Source: a virus
Strand: one strand, 5' to 3'
DNA length: 20,113 bases
IMG/VR virus record: IMGVR_UViG_3300009002_000067
Location: 1-20,113 of that record
Of this stretch, positions 1 through 7,108 are shown one piece after another. The notes below the pieces were generated by a model that was not told the origin of the DNA, made no database searches, and saw nothing but the letters and a program-made list of their open reading frames with translations. Each line of letters starts with the position of its first letter. Within the stretch, counting starts at the first letter, position 1. Both the position numbers and the translations under genes were made by a program.

Positions 1-183
1 GGCATGGAGTATCCTGAGATGCAAGCAATGACAGGCTGGCATGTCAACATTCGTATTCGTGGTGGTATCTTAAACAAAGATGCAGAAGATGCTGAAGCAC
101 CTGACACACTACGAGATATTGTAGAAGCACTTGATACATCACACGGAGTAACACCTGAAACACCTATGAGAGTTTGGTTATAA
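1..183 (+). CDS. C-terminal part of an unknown phage protein
   Basis: Frame 1 is open from the first base to a TAA at 181-183 and encodes 60 residues ending in PETPMRVWL. The 5' end lies outside the window. The visible part is a short hydrophilic protein end containing a GWHVNIRIRGG stretch, which looks beta-rich. It ends 3 nt before the tail fibre start, so it is probably co-transcribed with the fibre. I do not recognise a domain and assign no function. Its place before a fibre gene would fit a tail-associated or accessory structural protein, but that is only inference from position. In-frame ATG codons at 4, 19 and 28 are probably internal. Confidence 0.6.
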   Translation, partial: GMEYPEMQAMTGWHVNIRIRGGILNKDAEDAEAPDTLRDIVEALDTSHGVTPETPMRVWL

Positions 184-186
184 GAA

Positions 187-1005
187 ATGGCTAAGAAACC
201 CACAGTAACTACATTAGCATCAGGGTTTAATTCTACTGAAACCTTGAATGCTAACTTCGAGAACGTCAAAGAAAGTTTTGGTAACACTCTTTCTTTAGAT
301 GGGAGTACTCCTAATGCTATGGAGGCTAGTCTAGATTTAAATAATAACGACATCATAAATGCTGGAGTTATTGGAGCATCAAGCCTAGTAGTCAATGGTA
401 AGTTAATATCTGTATCTAATGATCCAGTATACGATGGAACTATCTCAACTTTTGGTGCATCTTTGATTGATGATGTAGATGCAGCTACAGCTAGAACAAC
501 TTTAGGACTATCTACTGTAGCAGCTACTGGAAGTTACACAGATCTATCTAATCAACCATCTTTTGCTTCCCCTGCTCAGGGTGCTTTAGCTGATTCATCT
601 GTACAACCTACAGATACTCAAGCTACAAGTGCATGGACAACAGGTACATCTACTGCAGAAGGTATTGTAAGCCCTCTTAAGGTTGCTTCTGCTATAGATG
701 CTCTAGCATTTTCATCTTATGATCTTAATTCTGACGGTTATCTTGTTTTAGGAATGGGTCTAGAGGTTGTATGGGGTACTTTTTCAAGTACAGTCGATAA
801 CAATCAAACAGTAGATTTTCACAGGGCTTTTACGAATGAATGTTGGGGTGTTGCAATGGGTGGCTTTACACCAGCTCTGACAGGGACTTTGACTGGTAGT
901 TTTCAATTTGCAGCTAAAGTTCTTAGTAAAACACAATTTCTGGTCGACAGAAATGATACAATAAGTGGTATACAAGACTATACCTACATCGCATGGGGTA
1001 AGTAA
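187..1005 (+). CDS. short tail fibre protein with gp53-like C-terminal domain
   Basis: A 272-residue protein with two recognisable parts. Residues 1-60 (starting MAKKPTVTTLASGFNS, then LDGSTPNAM and DLNNNDIINAG) match the N-terminal module common to many podovirus fibre and tail proteins, thought to attach the fibre to the tail. Residues about 184-272, with VVWGTF near the start and YIAWGK at the end, match the C-terminal beta domain of gp53-like tail fibres. The middle is low-complexity, rich in Ala, Ser and Thr. The likely role is host receptor recognition on the virion. It is short for a podovirus fibre and lacks an obvious enzymatic or chaperone domain. It lies directly upstream of the large terminase with a 9-nt gap. 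Its ribosome site is weak, so translation may depend on coupling to the preceding gene. Confidence 0.8.
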   Translation: MAKKPTVTTLASGFNSTETLNANFENVKESFGNTLSLDGSTPNAMEASLDLNNNDIINAGVIGASSLVVNGKLISVSNDPVYDGTISTFGASLIDDVDAATARTTLGLSTVAATGSYTDLSNQPSFASPAQGALADSSVQPTDTQATSAWTTGTSTAEGIVSPLKVASAIDALAFSSYDLNSDGYLVLGMGLEVVWGTFSSTVDNNQTVDFHRAFTNECWGVAMGGFTPALTGTLTGSFQFAAKVLSKTQFLVDRNDTISGIQDYTYIAWGK

Positions 1006-1014
1006 AATCCTGAC

Positions 1015-2559
1015 ATGGCTACAGTACAAGAAATAAAAGAGGCTGCTGAACGTAGTCTTATTACCTTCATTAAACTAGTTGCACCTCAACGTGTACTAGG
1101 TAACTGTCATGAGGATGTTTGTAAGTGGTGGACTAGACAAGATTCTAAGACACACCAGCTTCTCTTGTTCCCTCGTGATCACGGTAAGTCAGCTATGGTA
1201 GCTTACAGGGTTGCTTGGGAATTAACTAAGAACCCTACCCTAAGAATTCTCTACATCTCAGCTACATCTAACTTAGCTCAGAAACAGCTCTCGTTTATTA
1301 AGAACATATTCGAATCAGACATACACCAAAAGTATTGGCCTGAACACTTAAACAAAGATGAAAGTAAACGAGAGAAGTGGACTACTTCAGAGATTGCTTT
1401 AGACCATCCTGATAGAAAGAAAGAAGCAATACGTGACCCGTCTATTTTTACTGGTGGTCTTACTACTTCTCTTACAGGGATGCACTGCGATATTGCTGTA
1501 CTCGATGACGTAGTTGTTTTTGAGAATGCTTACACTGGTGAGGGAAGAAACAAGGTTAAGTCACAGTACTCACTTCTATCATCTATTGAGGGTAGTGAAG
1601 CTAAGGAATGGGTAGTAGGTACTAGGTATCACCCTAAGGACTTGTACTCTGACTTGATGGGTATGGAAGAAGATATATACTCAGACAAGGGTGAACTAAC
1701 AGGTAAAGAGAATATCTATGAAGTACTAGAGAGAGCAGTAGAAGACGGAGGGGATGGGACAGGTGATTTCCTTTGGCCTAGACAACTACGTAAAGATGGT
1801 AAGTACTTCGGGTTTGACATTAAGATCTTAGCTAAGAAGAGAGGTCAGTACCTAGACAGGGTACAGTTTAGAGCACAGTACTACAACGATCCAACAGATC
1901 CAGATACACAACCTATAGCCTATGAGAAGTTTCAGTACTATGACCGTAAACATCTAAACAGAGATAATGGTCAGTGGCAGTATCAAGGTAGAAAGTTAAA
2001 CGTTAGTGCAGCAGTTGACTTTGCCTACAGTGTAAGTAAACGAGCTGACTACACGGCTATTGTTGTGATAGGTGTTGACTTTGAGAATAACGTTTATGTC
2101 TTAGACATTGATAGATTTAAGACAGATAAGATCTCTGAGTACTTCAGACACATCCTAGACTTACTTAATAGATGGGACTTCAGAAAGCTACGAGCTGAAT
2201 GTACAGCTGCTCAGTCAGCTATCGTAACAGAGTTAAAAGATAACTACATTAAACCTAACGGTCTAGCTTTAAAGATTGATGAGCATAGACCTAACCGTCA
2301 CCAAGGTTCTAAAGAGGAACGTATAGCTGCTGCTCTTGAACCAAGGTACGACAACTTACAAATGTATCATTACCGAGGTGGTAACTGTCAGGTACTAGAA
2401 GAAGAACTAGTATCTTACAATCCAGCACATGATGACTGCAAAGACTGTTTAGCTGCAGCCGTAGAGGTAGCAATTAAACCGAGCATGACAACAATTAGAA
2501 GACATAAAACCGACAATAATGTCGTATTCCACCCTAAGTTTGGTGGAGTAGCATTTTAA
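1015..2559 (+). CDS. terL: terminase large subunit (packaging ATPase and nuclease)
   Basis: A 514-residue DNA-packaging motor protein. It hydrolyses ATP to push DNA through the portal and cuts the concatemer. The ATPase half shows a Walker A-like PRDHGKSA at residues 53-60 (Lys58), a Walker B DIAVLDD at 159-165 and a coupling-type GTR motif near 202-204 in WVVGTRYHP. The RNase H-like nuclease half shows Asp335 in AAVDFAYS, Glu395 in RAECTAAQ and Asp473/Asp477 in the HDDCKDCLAAA segment, which fit the usual metal-binding acids. It is somewhat shorter than T7 gp19. No small terminase gene lies immediately upstream, where a fibre gene sits instead. The gene ends just before a promoter that drives portal. 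Confidence 0.95.
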   Translation: MATVQEIKEAAERSLITFIKLVAPQRVLGNCHEDVCKWWTRQDSKTHQLLLFPRDHGKSAMVAYRVAWELTKNPTLRILYISATSNLAQKQLSFIKNIFESDIHQKYWPEHLNKDESKREKWTTSEIALDHPDRKKEAIRDPSIFTGGLTTSLTGMHCDIAVLDDVVVFENAYTGEGRNKVKSQYSLLSSIEGSEAKEWVVGTRYHPKDLYSDLMGMEEDIYSDKGELTGKENIYEVLERAVEDGGDGTGDFLWPRQLRKDGKYFGFDIKILAKKRGQYLDRVQFRAQYYNDPTDPDTQPIAYEKFQYYDRKHLNRDNGQWQYQGRKLNVSAAVDFAYSVSKRADYTAIVVIGVDFENNVYVLDIDRFKTDKISEYFRHILDLLNRWDFRKLRAECTAAQSAIVTELKDNYIKPNGLALKIDEHRPNRHQGSKEERIAAALEPRYDNLQMYHYRGGNCQVLEEELVSYNPAHDDCKDCLAAAVEVAIKPSMTTIRRHKTDNNVVFHPKFGGVAF

Positions 2560-2562
2560 ATG

Positions 2563-2591
2563 TTGACATATTTATCACACTGTGATATAAT
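2563..2591 (+). promoter_or_regulatory. consensus sigma70-type promoter for portal and head genes
   Basis: The -35 hexamer TTGACA is at 2563-2568 and the -10 hexamer TATAAT at 2586-2591, separated by exactly 17 bp; both match the consensus fully. The predicted start of transcription is about 2598, giving a leader of about 22 nt that contains GGAG at 2612-2615, 5 nt before the portal ATG. It lies in the only gap (2560-2620) of the packaging and head block. Such a perfect site implies strong transcription by host-type RNA polymerase. Its spacer and -10 are covered by inverted repeats, listed separately. Confidence 0.85.
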
Positions 2592-2598
2592 TATCACA
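2573..2598. repeat. operator-like alternating inverted repeats over the portal promoter
   Basis: Three 7-bp half-sites alternate in orientation: TATCACA (2573-2579), TGTGATA (2581-2587) and TATCACA (2592-2598). The first pair forms a palindrome around a single C; the second pair forms one around TAAT. They occupy the promoter spacer, the -10 and the expected transcription start, so a bound protein should block RNA polymerase. The TGTGA/TCACA halves recall CRP sites, but the second pair has 8 bp between them rather than the CRP spacing of 6. A repressor operator is an inference. Confidence 0.55.
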
Positions 2599-2620
2599 TA
2601 GCTAGGAACTTGGAGTTAAA

Positions 2621-4414
2621 ATGGCTGGCACTACTATTGACATTGAAAGTATTATAGATCCTCATACCCTAGCTGTGGAGATAGCTAACCGTTGGTCTTC
2701 ATGGAATAGCTCTCGTTCTTCTAAGTTAGAAGAGTGGAAAGAGTTACGTAATTATATCTATGCTACAGATACTAGAACAACTAGTAACAATAAGTTACCT
2801 TGGTCTAACTCAACAACTACACCTAAGCTAACACAAATTGCTGACAACCTACATGCTAACTACTTTGCTGCATTGTTCCCTCAGAAAAGATGGTTCAGGT
2901 TTGAAGCTACAGATGCCTCATCAGATGTTAAGATTAAACGAGACATCATACAAGCATACATGGAAAACAAGCTAAGTCAATCTGACTTTGTTAACACAAC
3001 AAGTAAACTTATTAATGACTACATACAATACGGTAACTGTTTTGCTACTGTAGACTTCAAAAGAAAAGTTACTAACTTTGAAGATGGTGACAGAGTAGTT
3101 AACTACGTAGGACCTAAGCTAGTACGTATCTCACCTTTTGATATCTGCTTTAACCCAGTAGCTGCTGAGTTCTCAGATACACCAAAGATTGTTAGATCTA
3201 TTCTAACCTTAGGTGAAGTACAACGTATGGTTGAGACATCACCTGACAAAGACTACATGAGTGGTGTGTTTGATAAGATGCTCGGCAATAGAGGATCAGC
3301 TAAAGGTAACGAAGTAGATGTAGATAAGTCAGAAGGTTTTGTAGCTGATGGTTTTTCTAACTTAACTGATTACTATGAATCTGACTACGTAGAAGTATTA
3401 ACATTCTATGGTGACATCTACGATACACAAAAAGGTGAGTTCCTAAACAACAGAGTTATTACTATCGTTGATAGAGCCTACGTTTTATCTAATGAAGAGA
3501 ACCCTAGTTTCTTAGGTAGAGATCCTATCTTCCATGTAGGTTGGAGAGACAGACCAGATAACTTGTACAGCATGGGACCACTAGATAACTTAGTCGGTAT
3601 GCAGTACAGAATAGATCACTTAGAGAACCTCAAGGCAGATGTATTTGATCAGATAGCTTATCCTGTATTAAAGATAAGAGGTGACGTAGAGGACTTTGAC
3701 TTCGAACCTAATGCTCGTATATACTTAGGAGATGAAGGTGATGTAGGTTACCTAGTACCTGACAGTACAGCATTGAATGCTGACTTCCAAATACAGAACC
3801 TAGAAGCTAAGATGGAGATGATGGCTGGAGCACCAAGAGAAGCTATGGGTATCCGTAGTGCAGGTGAGAAGACAGCCTTTGAAGTTAACCAACTTATGAC
3901 TGCAGCAGGTAGAATATTCCAGCACAAGACTGCTCACTTCGAGAGAGTATTCTTAGAGCCAATCTTAAATGCTATGCTAGAAGTATCTAGACGTAACATG
4001 GATTATGAAGACACAGCTAAGGTACTAAACGAAGATACTGGTTTGTATTTCTTCACACAGATTACAAGAGATGACATTAAGTCTAACGGTAAGATTGTAC
4101 CGATGGGTGCTAGACACTTTGCTGAAAGAGCACAACGTGTACAGAACCTAACTACTATGTACCAGATCAAAGCATCTGATCCAAGTGTTGCATCACATCT
4201 ATCAGGTAAAGAGTTTGCTAGATTGTTAGCTGATGAACTAGGTGAACCAGCTCTATTTGGTGAGAACGTTGCAGTATCTGAACAACTAGAGACTCAGAAG
4301 GTTGTCACAGAGGCACAGGTTGAGTATGAGGCTGATCAAGAAGAAAAAATAGAAGAAGGTAGCCAAGAGCTAGAGATGGCTACTGAGGAAGCTCCTGAGG
4401 AGCCTATTGAATGA
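2621..4414 (+). CDS. portal (head-tail connector) protein
   Basis: A 597-residue portal protein, expected to form the dodecameric ring at one capsid vertex through which DNA enters and leaves, and to bind terminase, internal proteins and tail. The identification rests on family-typical segments (WKELRNYIYATDT, LPWSNSTTTPKL, ADNLHANYFAALFPQ near residues 40-90; the DNLVGMQYRIDHLENLKAD helix near 325-343; MAGAPREAMGIRSAGEKTAFEV near 400) and on its place between terminase and scaffold. The last 45 or so residues are strongly acidic and Glu-rich, probably a flexible tail. A good GGAG ribosome site at 2612-2615 supports this ATG. The gene overlaps the next by 4 nt (ATGA), implying coupled translation. 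It has its own promoter just upstream. Confidence 0.93.
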   Translation: MAGTTIDIESIIDPHTLAVEIANRWSSWNSSRSSKLEEWKELRNYIYATDTRTTSNNKLPWSNSTTTPKLTQIADNLHANYFAALFPQKRWFRFEATDASSDVKIKRDIIQAYMENKLSQSDFVNTTSKLINDYIQYGNCFATVDFKRKVTNFEDGDRVVNYVGPKLVRISPFDICFNPVAAEFSDTPKIVRSILTLGEVQRMVETSPDKDYMSGVFDKMLGNRGSAKGNEVDVDKSEGFVADGFSNLTDYYESDYVEVLTFYGDIYDTQKGEFLNNRVITIVDRAYVLSNEENPSFLGRDPIFHVGWRDRPDNLYSMGPLDNLVGMQYRIDHLENLKADVFDQIAYPVLKIRGDVEDFDFEPNARIYLGDEGDVGYLVPDSTALNADFQIQNLEAKMEMMAGAPREAMGIRSAGEKTAFEVNQLMTAAGRIFQHKTAHFERVFLEPILNAMLEVSRRNMDYEDTAKVLNEDTGLYFFTQITRDDIKSNGKIVPMGARHFAERAQRVQNLTTMYQIKASDPSVASHLSGKEFARLLADELGEPALFGENVAVSEQLETQKVVTEAQVEYEADQEEKIEEGSQELEMATEEAPEEPIE

Positions 4415-4653
4415 AGGCAGCTTGGTTCAAAGACTGTAAGACAAAGAAAGATAAAGAGGCGGTAGCACAAACACTGCAATCTCAGAGAGAGGGATTAGAC
4501 CGTCTTAAAGAAATCCTAGAGCCTATGCTAAAGGATACAACCCCTGCAAATGATTATGATTCCCCTTCTTGGGCTTATAAACAGGCAGATCGAAACGGAT
4601 ACAACAGAGCAGTGACCACTGTGTTGGATCTAATTAACTTAGATAAGGAATAA
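4411..4653 (+). CDS. small conserved-looking phage protein between portal and scaffold
   Basis: An 80-residue soluble, charged protein. Its ATG overlaps the portal stop in an ATGA, so it is probably translated by re-initiation after portal. The first half is Lys/Glu-rich and likely helical (KTKKDKEAVAQTLQSQREGLDRLKEIL); the second has the distinctive SPSWAYKQADRNGYNRA segment at about residues 52-68, a pattern I have seen in small proteins at the same place in other podovirus head blocks. No enzymatic motif or membrane segment is visible. A role in head assembly or portal function is possible from position alone. An AAGGA ribosome site for the scaffold gene lies inside its 3' end at 4645-4649. 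Confidence 0.75.
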   Translation: MKAAWFKDCKTKKDKEAVAQTLQSQREGLDRLKEILEPMLKDTTPANDYDSPSWAYKQADRNGYNRAVTTVLDLINLDKE

Positions 4654-4655
4654 CA

Positions 4656-5423
4656 ATGAGTGTATTTTCTGAGGATCAGGTGACCCCTGCAACACAGAGT
4701 GAACAAGTATCAGCATTTGAAGAGCCAACCAGCCCTTCAGTCTTGGGTGATCTTGTAGGAGACGGACGTAAGTTCAACGATGTAGAGGCGTTAGCAAAAG
4801 GAAAGTTAGAAGCAGACAGGTTCATTGAACAAATGAAACATGAGAATGCTACTTTAAAAGCTGACCTAGAGAAACAAGCCTACAGACTTGGAGTTACAGC
4901 TAAGATGGAAGAAATGGCCTCGGCAACCACAGCCGAACTTCCTGATCCTAATAATAATAATAGTGGCACTTCGGATACAGCTAATACCCAGTTTAGTTCG
5001 AGTGAAGCAAACATTGAGAGCCTAGTAGAACAGACCCTGAAGAGGCGAGAGCAAGAGAGTTCTGCAAAGAATAACATTGCAATCGTTGAATCGGAACTTG
5101 AAAAAGCCTATGGGACTGAAGCATCTTCTGCTGTAAAACAGAAATCTTCTGAACTAGGTTTGCCAATGAATGAGTTACAAGGTATGGCTGCTAAGTCACC
5201 TGCTGCGTTTATGCAGTTGATGGGTAAGTCAGCACCAAGTATTTCACCAGTGGTTCAAGGGAGCATTCGCACTGAAGGTTCTACAATGCAAGCATCCTCT
5301 GAAAAAGACTTTGGCTACTATCAAAGACTTCGAAGAGAAAACTCGTCACAATACTACAAACCATCTACTCAACGTGCAATGATGGCTGATGCCGAACGTT
5401 TGGGTGATAATTTTTATAGATAA
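4656..5423 (+). CDS. capsid assembly scaffolding protein
   Basis: A 255-residue protein immediately upstream of the major capsid gene, the standard place for scaffold. Scaffold guides capsid subunits into a procapsid around the portal and leaves before or during packaging. Residues 33-64 carry the family-like VGDGRKFNDVEALAKGKLEAD segment followed by a helix (FIEQMKHEN) that leads into a coiled region. The middle is a disordered linker containing four Asn in a row (residues 99-102) encoded by an AAT repeat. The C-terminal part includes a conserved-looking end (KDFGYYQRLRRENSSQYYKPSTQRAMM is split across 223-250). The acidic, helical, low-complexity composition fits. An AAGGA site 6 nt upstream of the ATG supports the start. 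Confidence 0.85.
   Translation: MSVFSEDQVTPATQSEQVSAFEEPTSPSVLGDLVGDGRKFNDVEALAKGKLEADRFIEQMKHENATLKADLEKQAYRLGVTAKMEEMASATTAELPDPNNNNSGTSDTANTQFSSSEANIESLVEQTLKRREQESSAKNNIAIVESELEKAYGTEASSAVKQKSSELGLPMNELQGMAAKSPAAFMQLMGKSAPSISPVVQGSIRTEGSTMQASSEKDFGYYQRLRRENSSQYYKPSTQRAMMADAERLGDNFYR
4949..4963. repeat. short AAT triplet repeat in the scaffold gene
   Basis: TAATAATAATAATAG: four consecutive AAT codons at 4950-4961 encode Asn99-Asn102 of the scaffold linker. It is a minor repeat that could vary in length among relatives without breaking the frame. Confidence 0.7.
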
Positions 5424-5434
5424 GGAATAGAACT

Positions 5435-6415
5435 ATGGCTGGTAATACAGTAAGCACTCTAGCTCTCGCAAAAAGAGCAGAAGTTTGGGGTGCAGAATTA
5501 AAAGAGATCTTGCGGGATGAGCTGCAAGGTATGAAATACGTAAATTGGTTGAATGACTTTCCAGATGGGGACACGTTTAAGATCCCATCATTAGGTGATG
5601 CAACTGTTCGTGACTTCTTGAACCAAGCTAACGGTAGTCCGCATACAAACGGAACTGAAGATAACTCAGTTATTTATGATCCGATTGATGATGCACAGTT
5701 TACCTTTAGTATCACTGAGTACCTGTCGTCTGCTAACTACATCACCAACAAGGCGATGCAGGATGTATACTACTCAAATCAGATCATGTCTCAGTTTGTG
5801 CCTCTACAAGAACGTGCCTTAATGGAACGTCTAGAGACAGACATCATGAAGTTAGGTCAAGACCAAACAGCTGCTGATCCTAACACTATCAACGGTGTTG
5901 CTCACCGTATGATTGGTTCAGGTACTGATGGTAAAATTGCAGTTGAAGACTTTGCTAAAGCTCTTCGTGCATTAAAAACTGGTAAAGTACCACAGAAGAA
6001 CCTAGTGGCTATTGTTGATCCATCAGTTGAATTTGAAATGAATACAATTTCAAACTTAACAAGTGTATCAAACAACCCACGTTGGGAAGGTATCGTCAAC
6101 TCAGGTATCGCATCTGGTATGTCTTTCATTGCTAACATCTACGGTTTTGATGTATACACATCTAACTACTTAGCTACAAAGTCTTCAGAAACTATCAGTG
6201 GTTCAGCTGCTCCAGCTAACGCAATCAACAACATGTTCTTCTCTGCTGACCAAGCAGTGCAGCCATTTGTTGGTGCATGGAGACAGATGCCAAATGTGGA
6301 CACTGAGTACAACAAAGATTACCAACGTACAGAGTTTGTTACTACTGCACGTTACGGTCTTAAATTGTACCGTCCAGAGAACTTGGTTTCTGTTCTTACA
6401 AAGCCATTGGCTTAG
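5435..6415 (+). CDS. major capsid protein
   Basis: A 326-residue coat protein, assigned from position directly after scaffold and from family-like features of HK97-fold capsid proteins: an N-terminal helix (VSTLALAKRAEVWGAEL), a beta-rich E-loop-like region with GDTFKIPSLGDATVRDFL at about 45-65, the long helical stretch around YYSNQIMSQFVPLQERALMERLETDIMKLG at about 110-140 (spine helix), and a C-terminal DYQRTEFVTTARYGLKLYRPENLVSVLT. Several hundred copies form the icosahedral shell. A strong AAGGA (5422-5426) overlaps the scaffold stop, with 8 nt to the ATG, as expected for the most abundant virion protein. A hairpin and a new promoter follow it. There is no protease gene in the block, and no N-terminal delta domain is evident. 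Confidence 0.9.
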   Translation: MAGNTVSTLALAKRAEVWGAELKEILRDELQGMKYVNWLNDFPDGDTFKIPSLGDATVRDFLNQANGSPHTNGTEDNSVIYDPIDDAQFTFSITEYLSSANYITNKAMQDVYYSNQIMSQFVPLQERALMERLETDIMKLGQDQTAADPNTINGVAHRMIGSGTDGKIAVEDFAKALRALKTGKVPQKNLVAIVDPSVEFEMNTISNLTSVSNNPRWEGIVNSGIASGMSFIANIYGFDVYTSNYLATKSSETISGSAAPANAINNMFFSADQAVQPFVGAWRQMPNVDTEYNKDYQRTEFVTTARYGLKLYRPENLVSVLTKPLA

Positions 6416-6430
6416 TGACATAAATACAAG

Positions 6431-6462
6431 GGGAGGGGAGAAATCTCCTCCTCTATCTCTTT
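6431..6462 (+). terminator. weak terminator-like hairpin after the capsid gene
   Basis: The sequence 6435-6440 (GGGGAG) pairs with 6445-6450 (CTCCTC), including one G-T pair, around an AAAT loop, with partial extension at 6431-6433. It is followed by a short T-rich run TATCTCTTT (6454-6462). The tract is poor in T, so this is at best a leaky terminator or an mRNA 3'-end stabiliser. T7 also has its main terminator just after the capsid gene. Confidence 0.5.
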
Positions 6463-6467
6463 AACAC

Positions 6468-6496
6468 TTGACAACTATTTTACTTATGTGTATAAT
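6468..6496 (+). promoter_or_regulatory. consensus sigma70-type promoter for tail and ejection genes
   Basis: TTGACA at 6468-6473 and TATAAT at 6491-6496 are separated by exactly 17 bp, a full consensus match like the portal promoter. The predicted start is about 6503, giving a leader of about 32 nt with AAGGA at 6520-6524 before the ATG at 6535. The gap 6416-6534 is the longest non-coding stretch in the window. Unlike the portal promoter, it has no clear inverted repeats over the -10. Confidence 0.85.
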
Positions 6497-6534
6497 AGTC
6501 TTAACAAGTCTCCCCTACTAAGGACTTATTTACA

Positions 6535-7107
6535 ATGGCAAACGTAGAACATTCATCCCTTACTGGTAGTGCATTACATGAACCTAAAGGTACAGCCACT
6601 GCTTCTAGTGGTTCAGCCTATATTGCTAATGGTTCAGGTAGTGGTACATGGCAACCAATCCACAGACATCTAAGTGCTGCTACAGCATTCAACCACTCTT
6701 CCCCTTATGCTTATAGTTTAGATACGGATATTACTGAGAAGTTTCTTTCTCCTCCAGTATCAGCTTCTATAGTATCTGGGTTCACAGTGGTAACCTCCCC
6801 TAACCTAAGATTTCAATACAACGATGCTACTAATCTCACAGCATTGTTAAATGTTACAATGTCATCCTCTCAAAGTACAGGTAGTGCTAAGGACGTTGAA
6901 TGGGCATTGTTTAAGAACGGTACAGAGATTGTTGGCTCTAGAGCTATACGTACTATATCATCTGGTGCTTGGGGTTCAATAAGTGTAACTGGCTTAACTG
7001 CTTTAACACAGAACGATTACATAGAAATTAAAACAAAAGCTAGTGTAGATAACGTAGATGTTAACTATGCTAATATCTATGTTTCTATTATAGGAATGAG
7101 TGCATAA
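6535..7107 (+). CDS. probable head-surface or decoration structural protein
   Basis: A 190-residue protein placed between the capsid and tail tubular genes and first behind a strong promoter. Residues 1-40 (MANVEHSSLTGSALHEPKG, then Gly/Ser-rich repeats ending GSGTW) match a short N-terminal module with the LHEPKG signature that I recognise from phage structural proteins; it probably anchors the protein to the particle. Residues about 60-190 are beta-rich, with alternating hydrophobic residues (LRFQYNDATNLTALLNVTMSS, VEWALFKNGTEIVGS, YIEIKTKASV), suggesting a compact jelly-roll-like outer domain. A head fibre or decoration role is inferred from position, architecture and expected high expression. 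A short tail protein is the alternative. No catalytic motif is visible. Confidence 0.65.
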   Translation: MANVEHSSLTGSALHEPKGTATASSGSAYIANGSGSGTWQPIHRHLSAATAFNHSSPYAYSLDTDITEKFLSPPVSASIVSGFTVVTSPNLRFQYNDATNLTALLNVTMSSSQSTGSAKDVEWALFKNGTEIVGSRAIRTISSGAWGSISVTGLTALTQNDYIEIKTKASVDNVDVNYANIYVSIIGMSA

Positions 7108-7108
7108 C

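Noticed and set aside
784-1029. Reverse-strand open frame across the fibre gene end
   Set aside because: It lies opposite a well-supported gene, has Cys-rich, low-quality protein composition and no plausible ribosome site or neighbours on that strand.
2573-2587. Rho-independent terminator for terL
   Set aside because: The palindrome has a one-base centre, is AT-rich and is not followed by a T run; it coincides with promoter elements.
2581-2598. CRP binding site
   Set aside because: TGTGA and TCACA are separated by 8 bp rather than 6, and the array continues with a third half-site, so a different regulator or none is more likely.
6198-6464. Forward frame overlapping the end of the capsid gene
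   Set aside because: It is out of frame with a strongly family-like capsid C-terminus and has a Gln/Cys/Leu-rich composition unlike the other phage proteins.
6466-6509. ACTTG/CAAGT inverted repeat flanking the second promoter
   Set aside because: Only 5 bp per arm at 34 bp distance, which is expected by chance.
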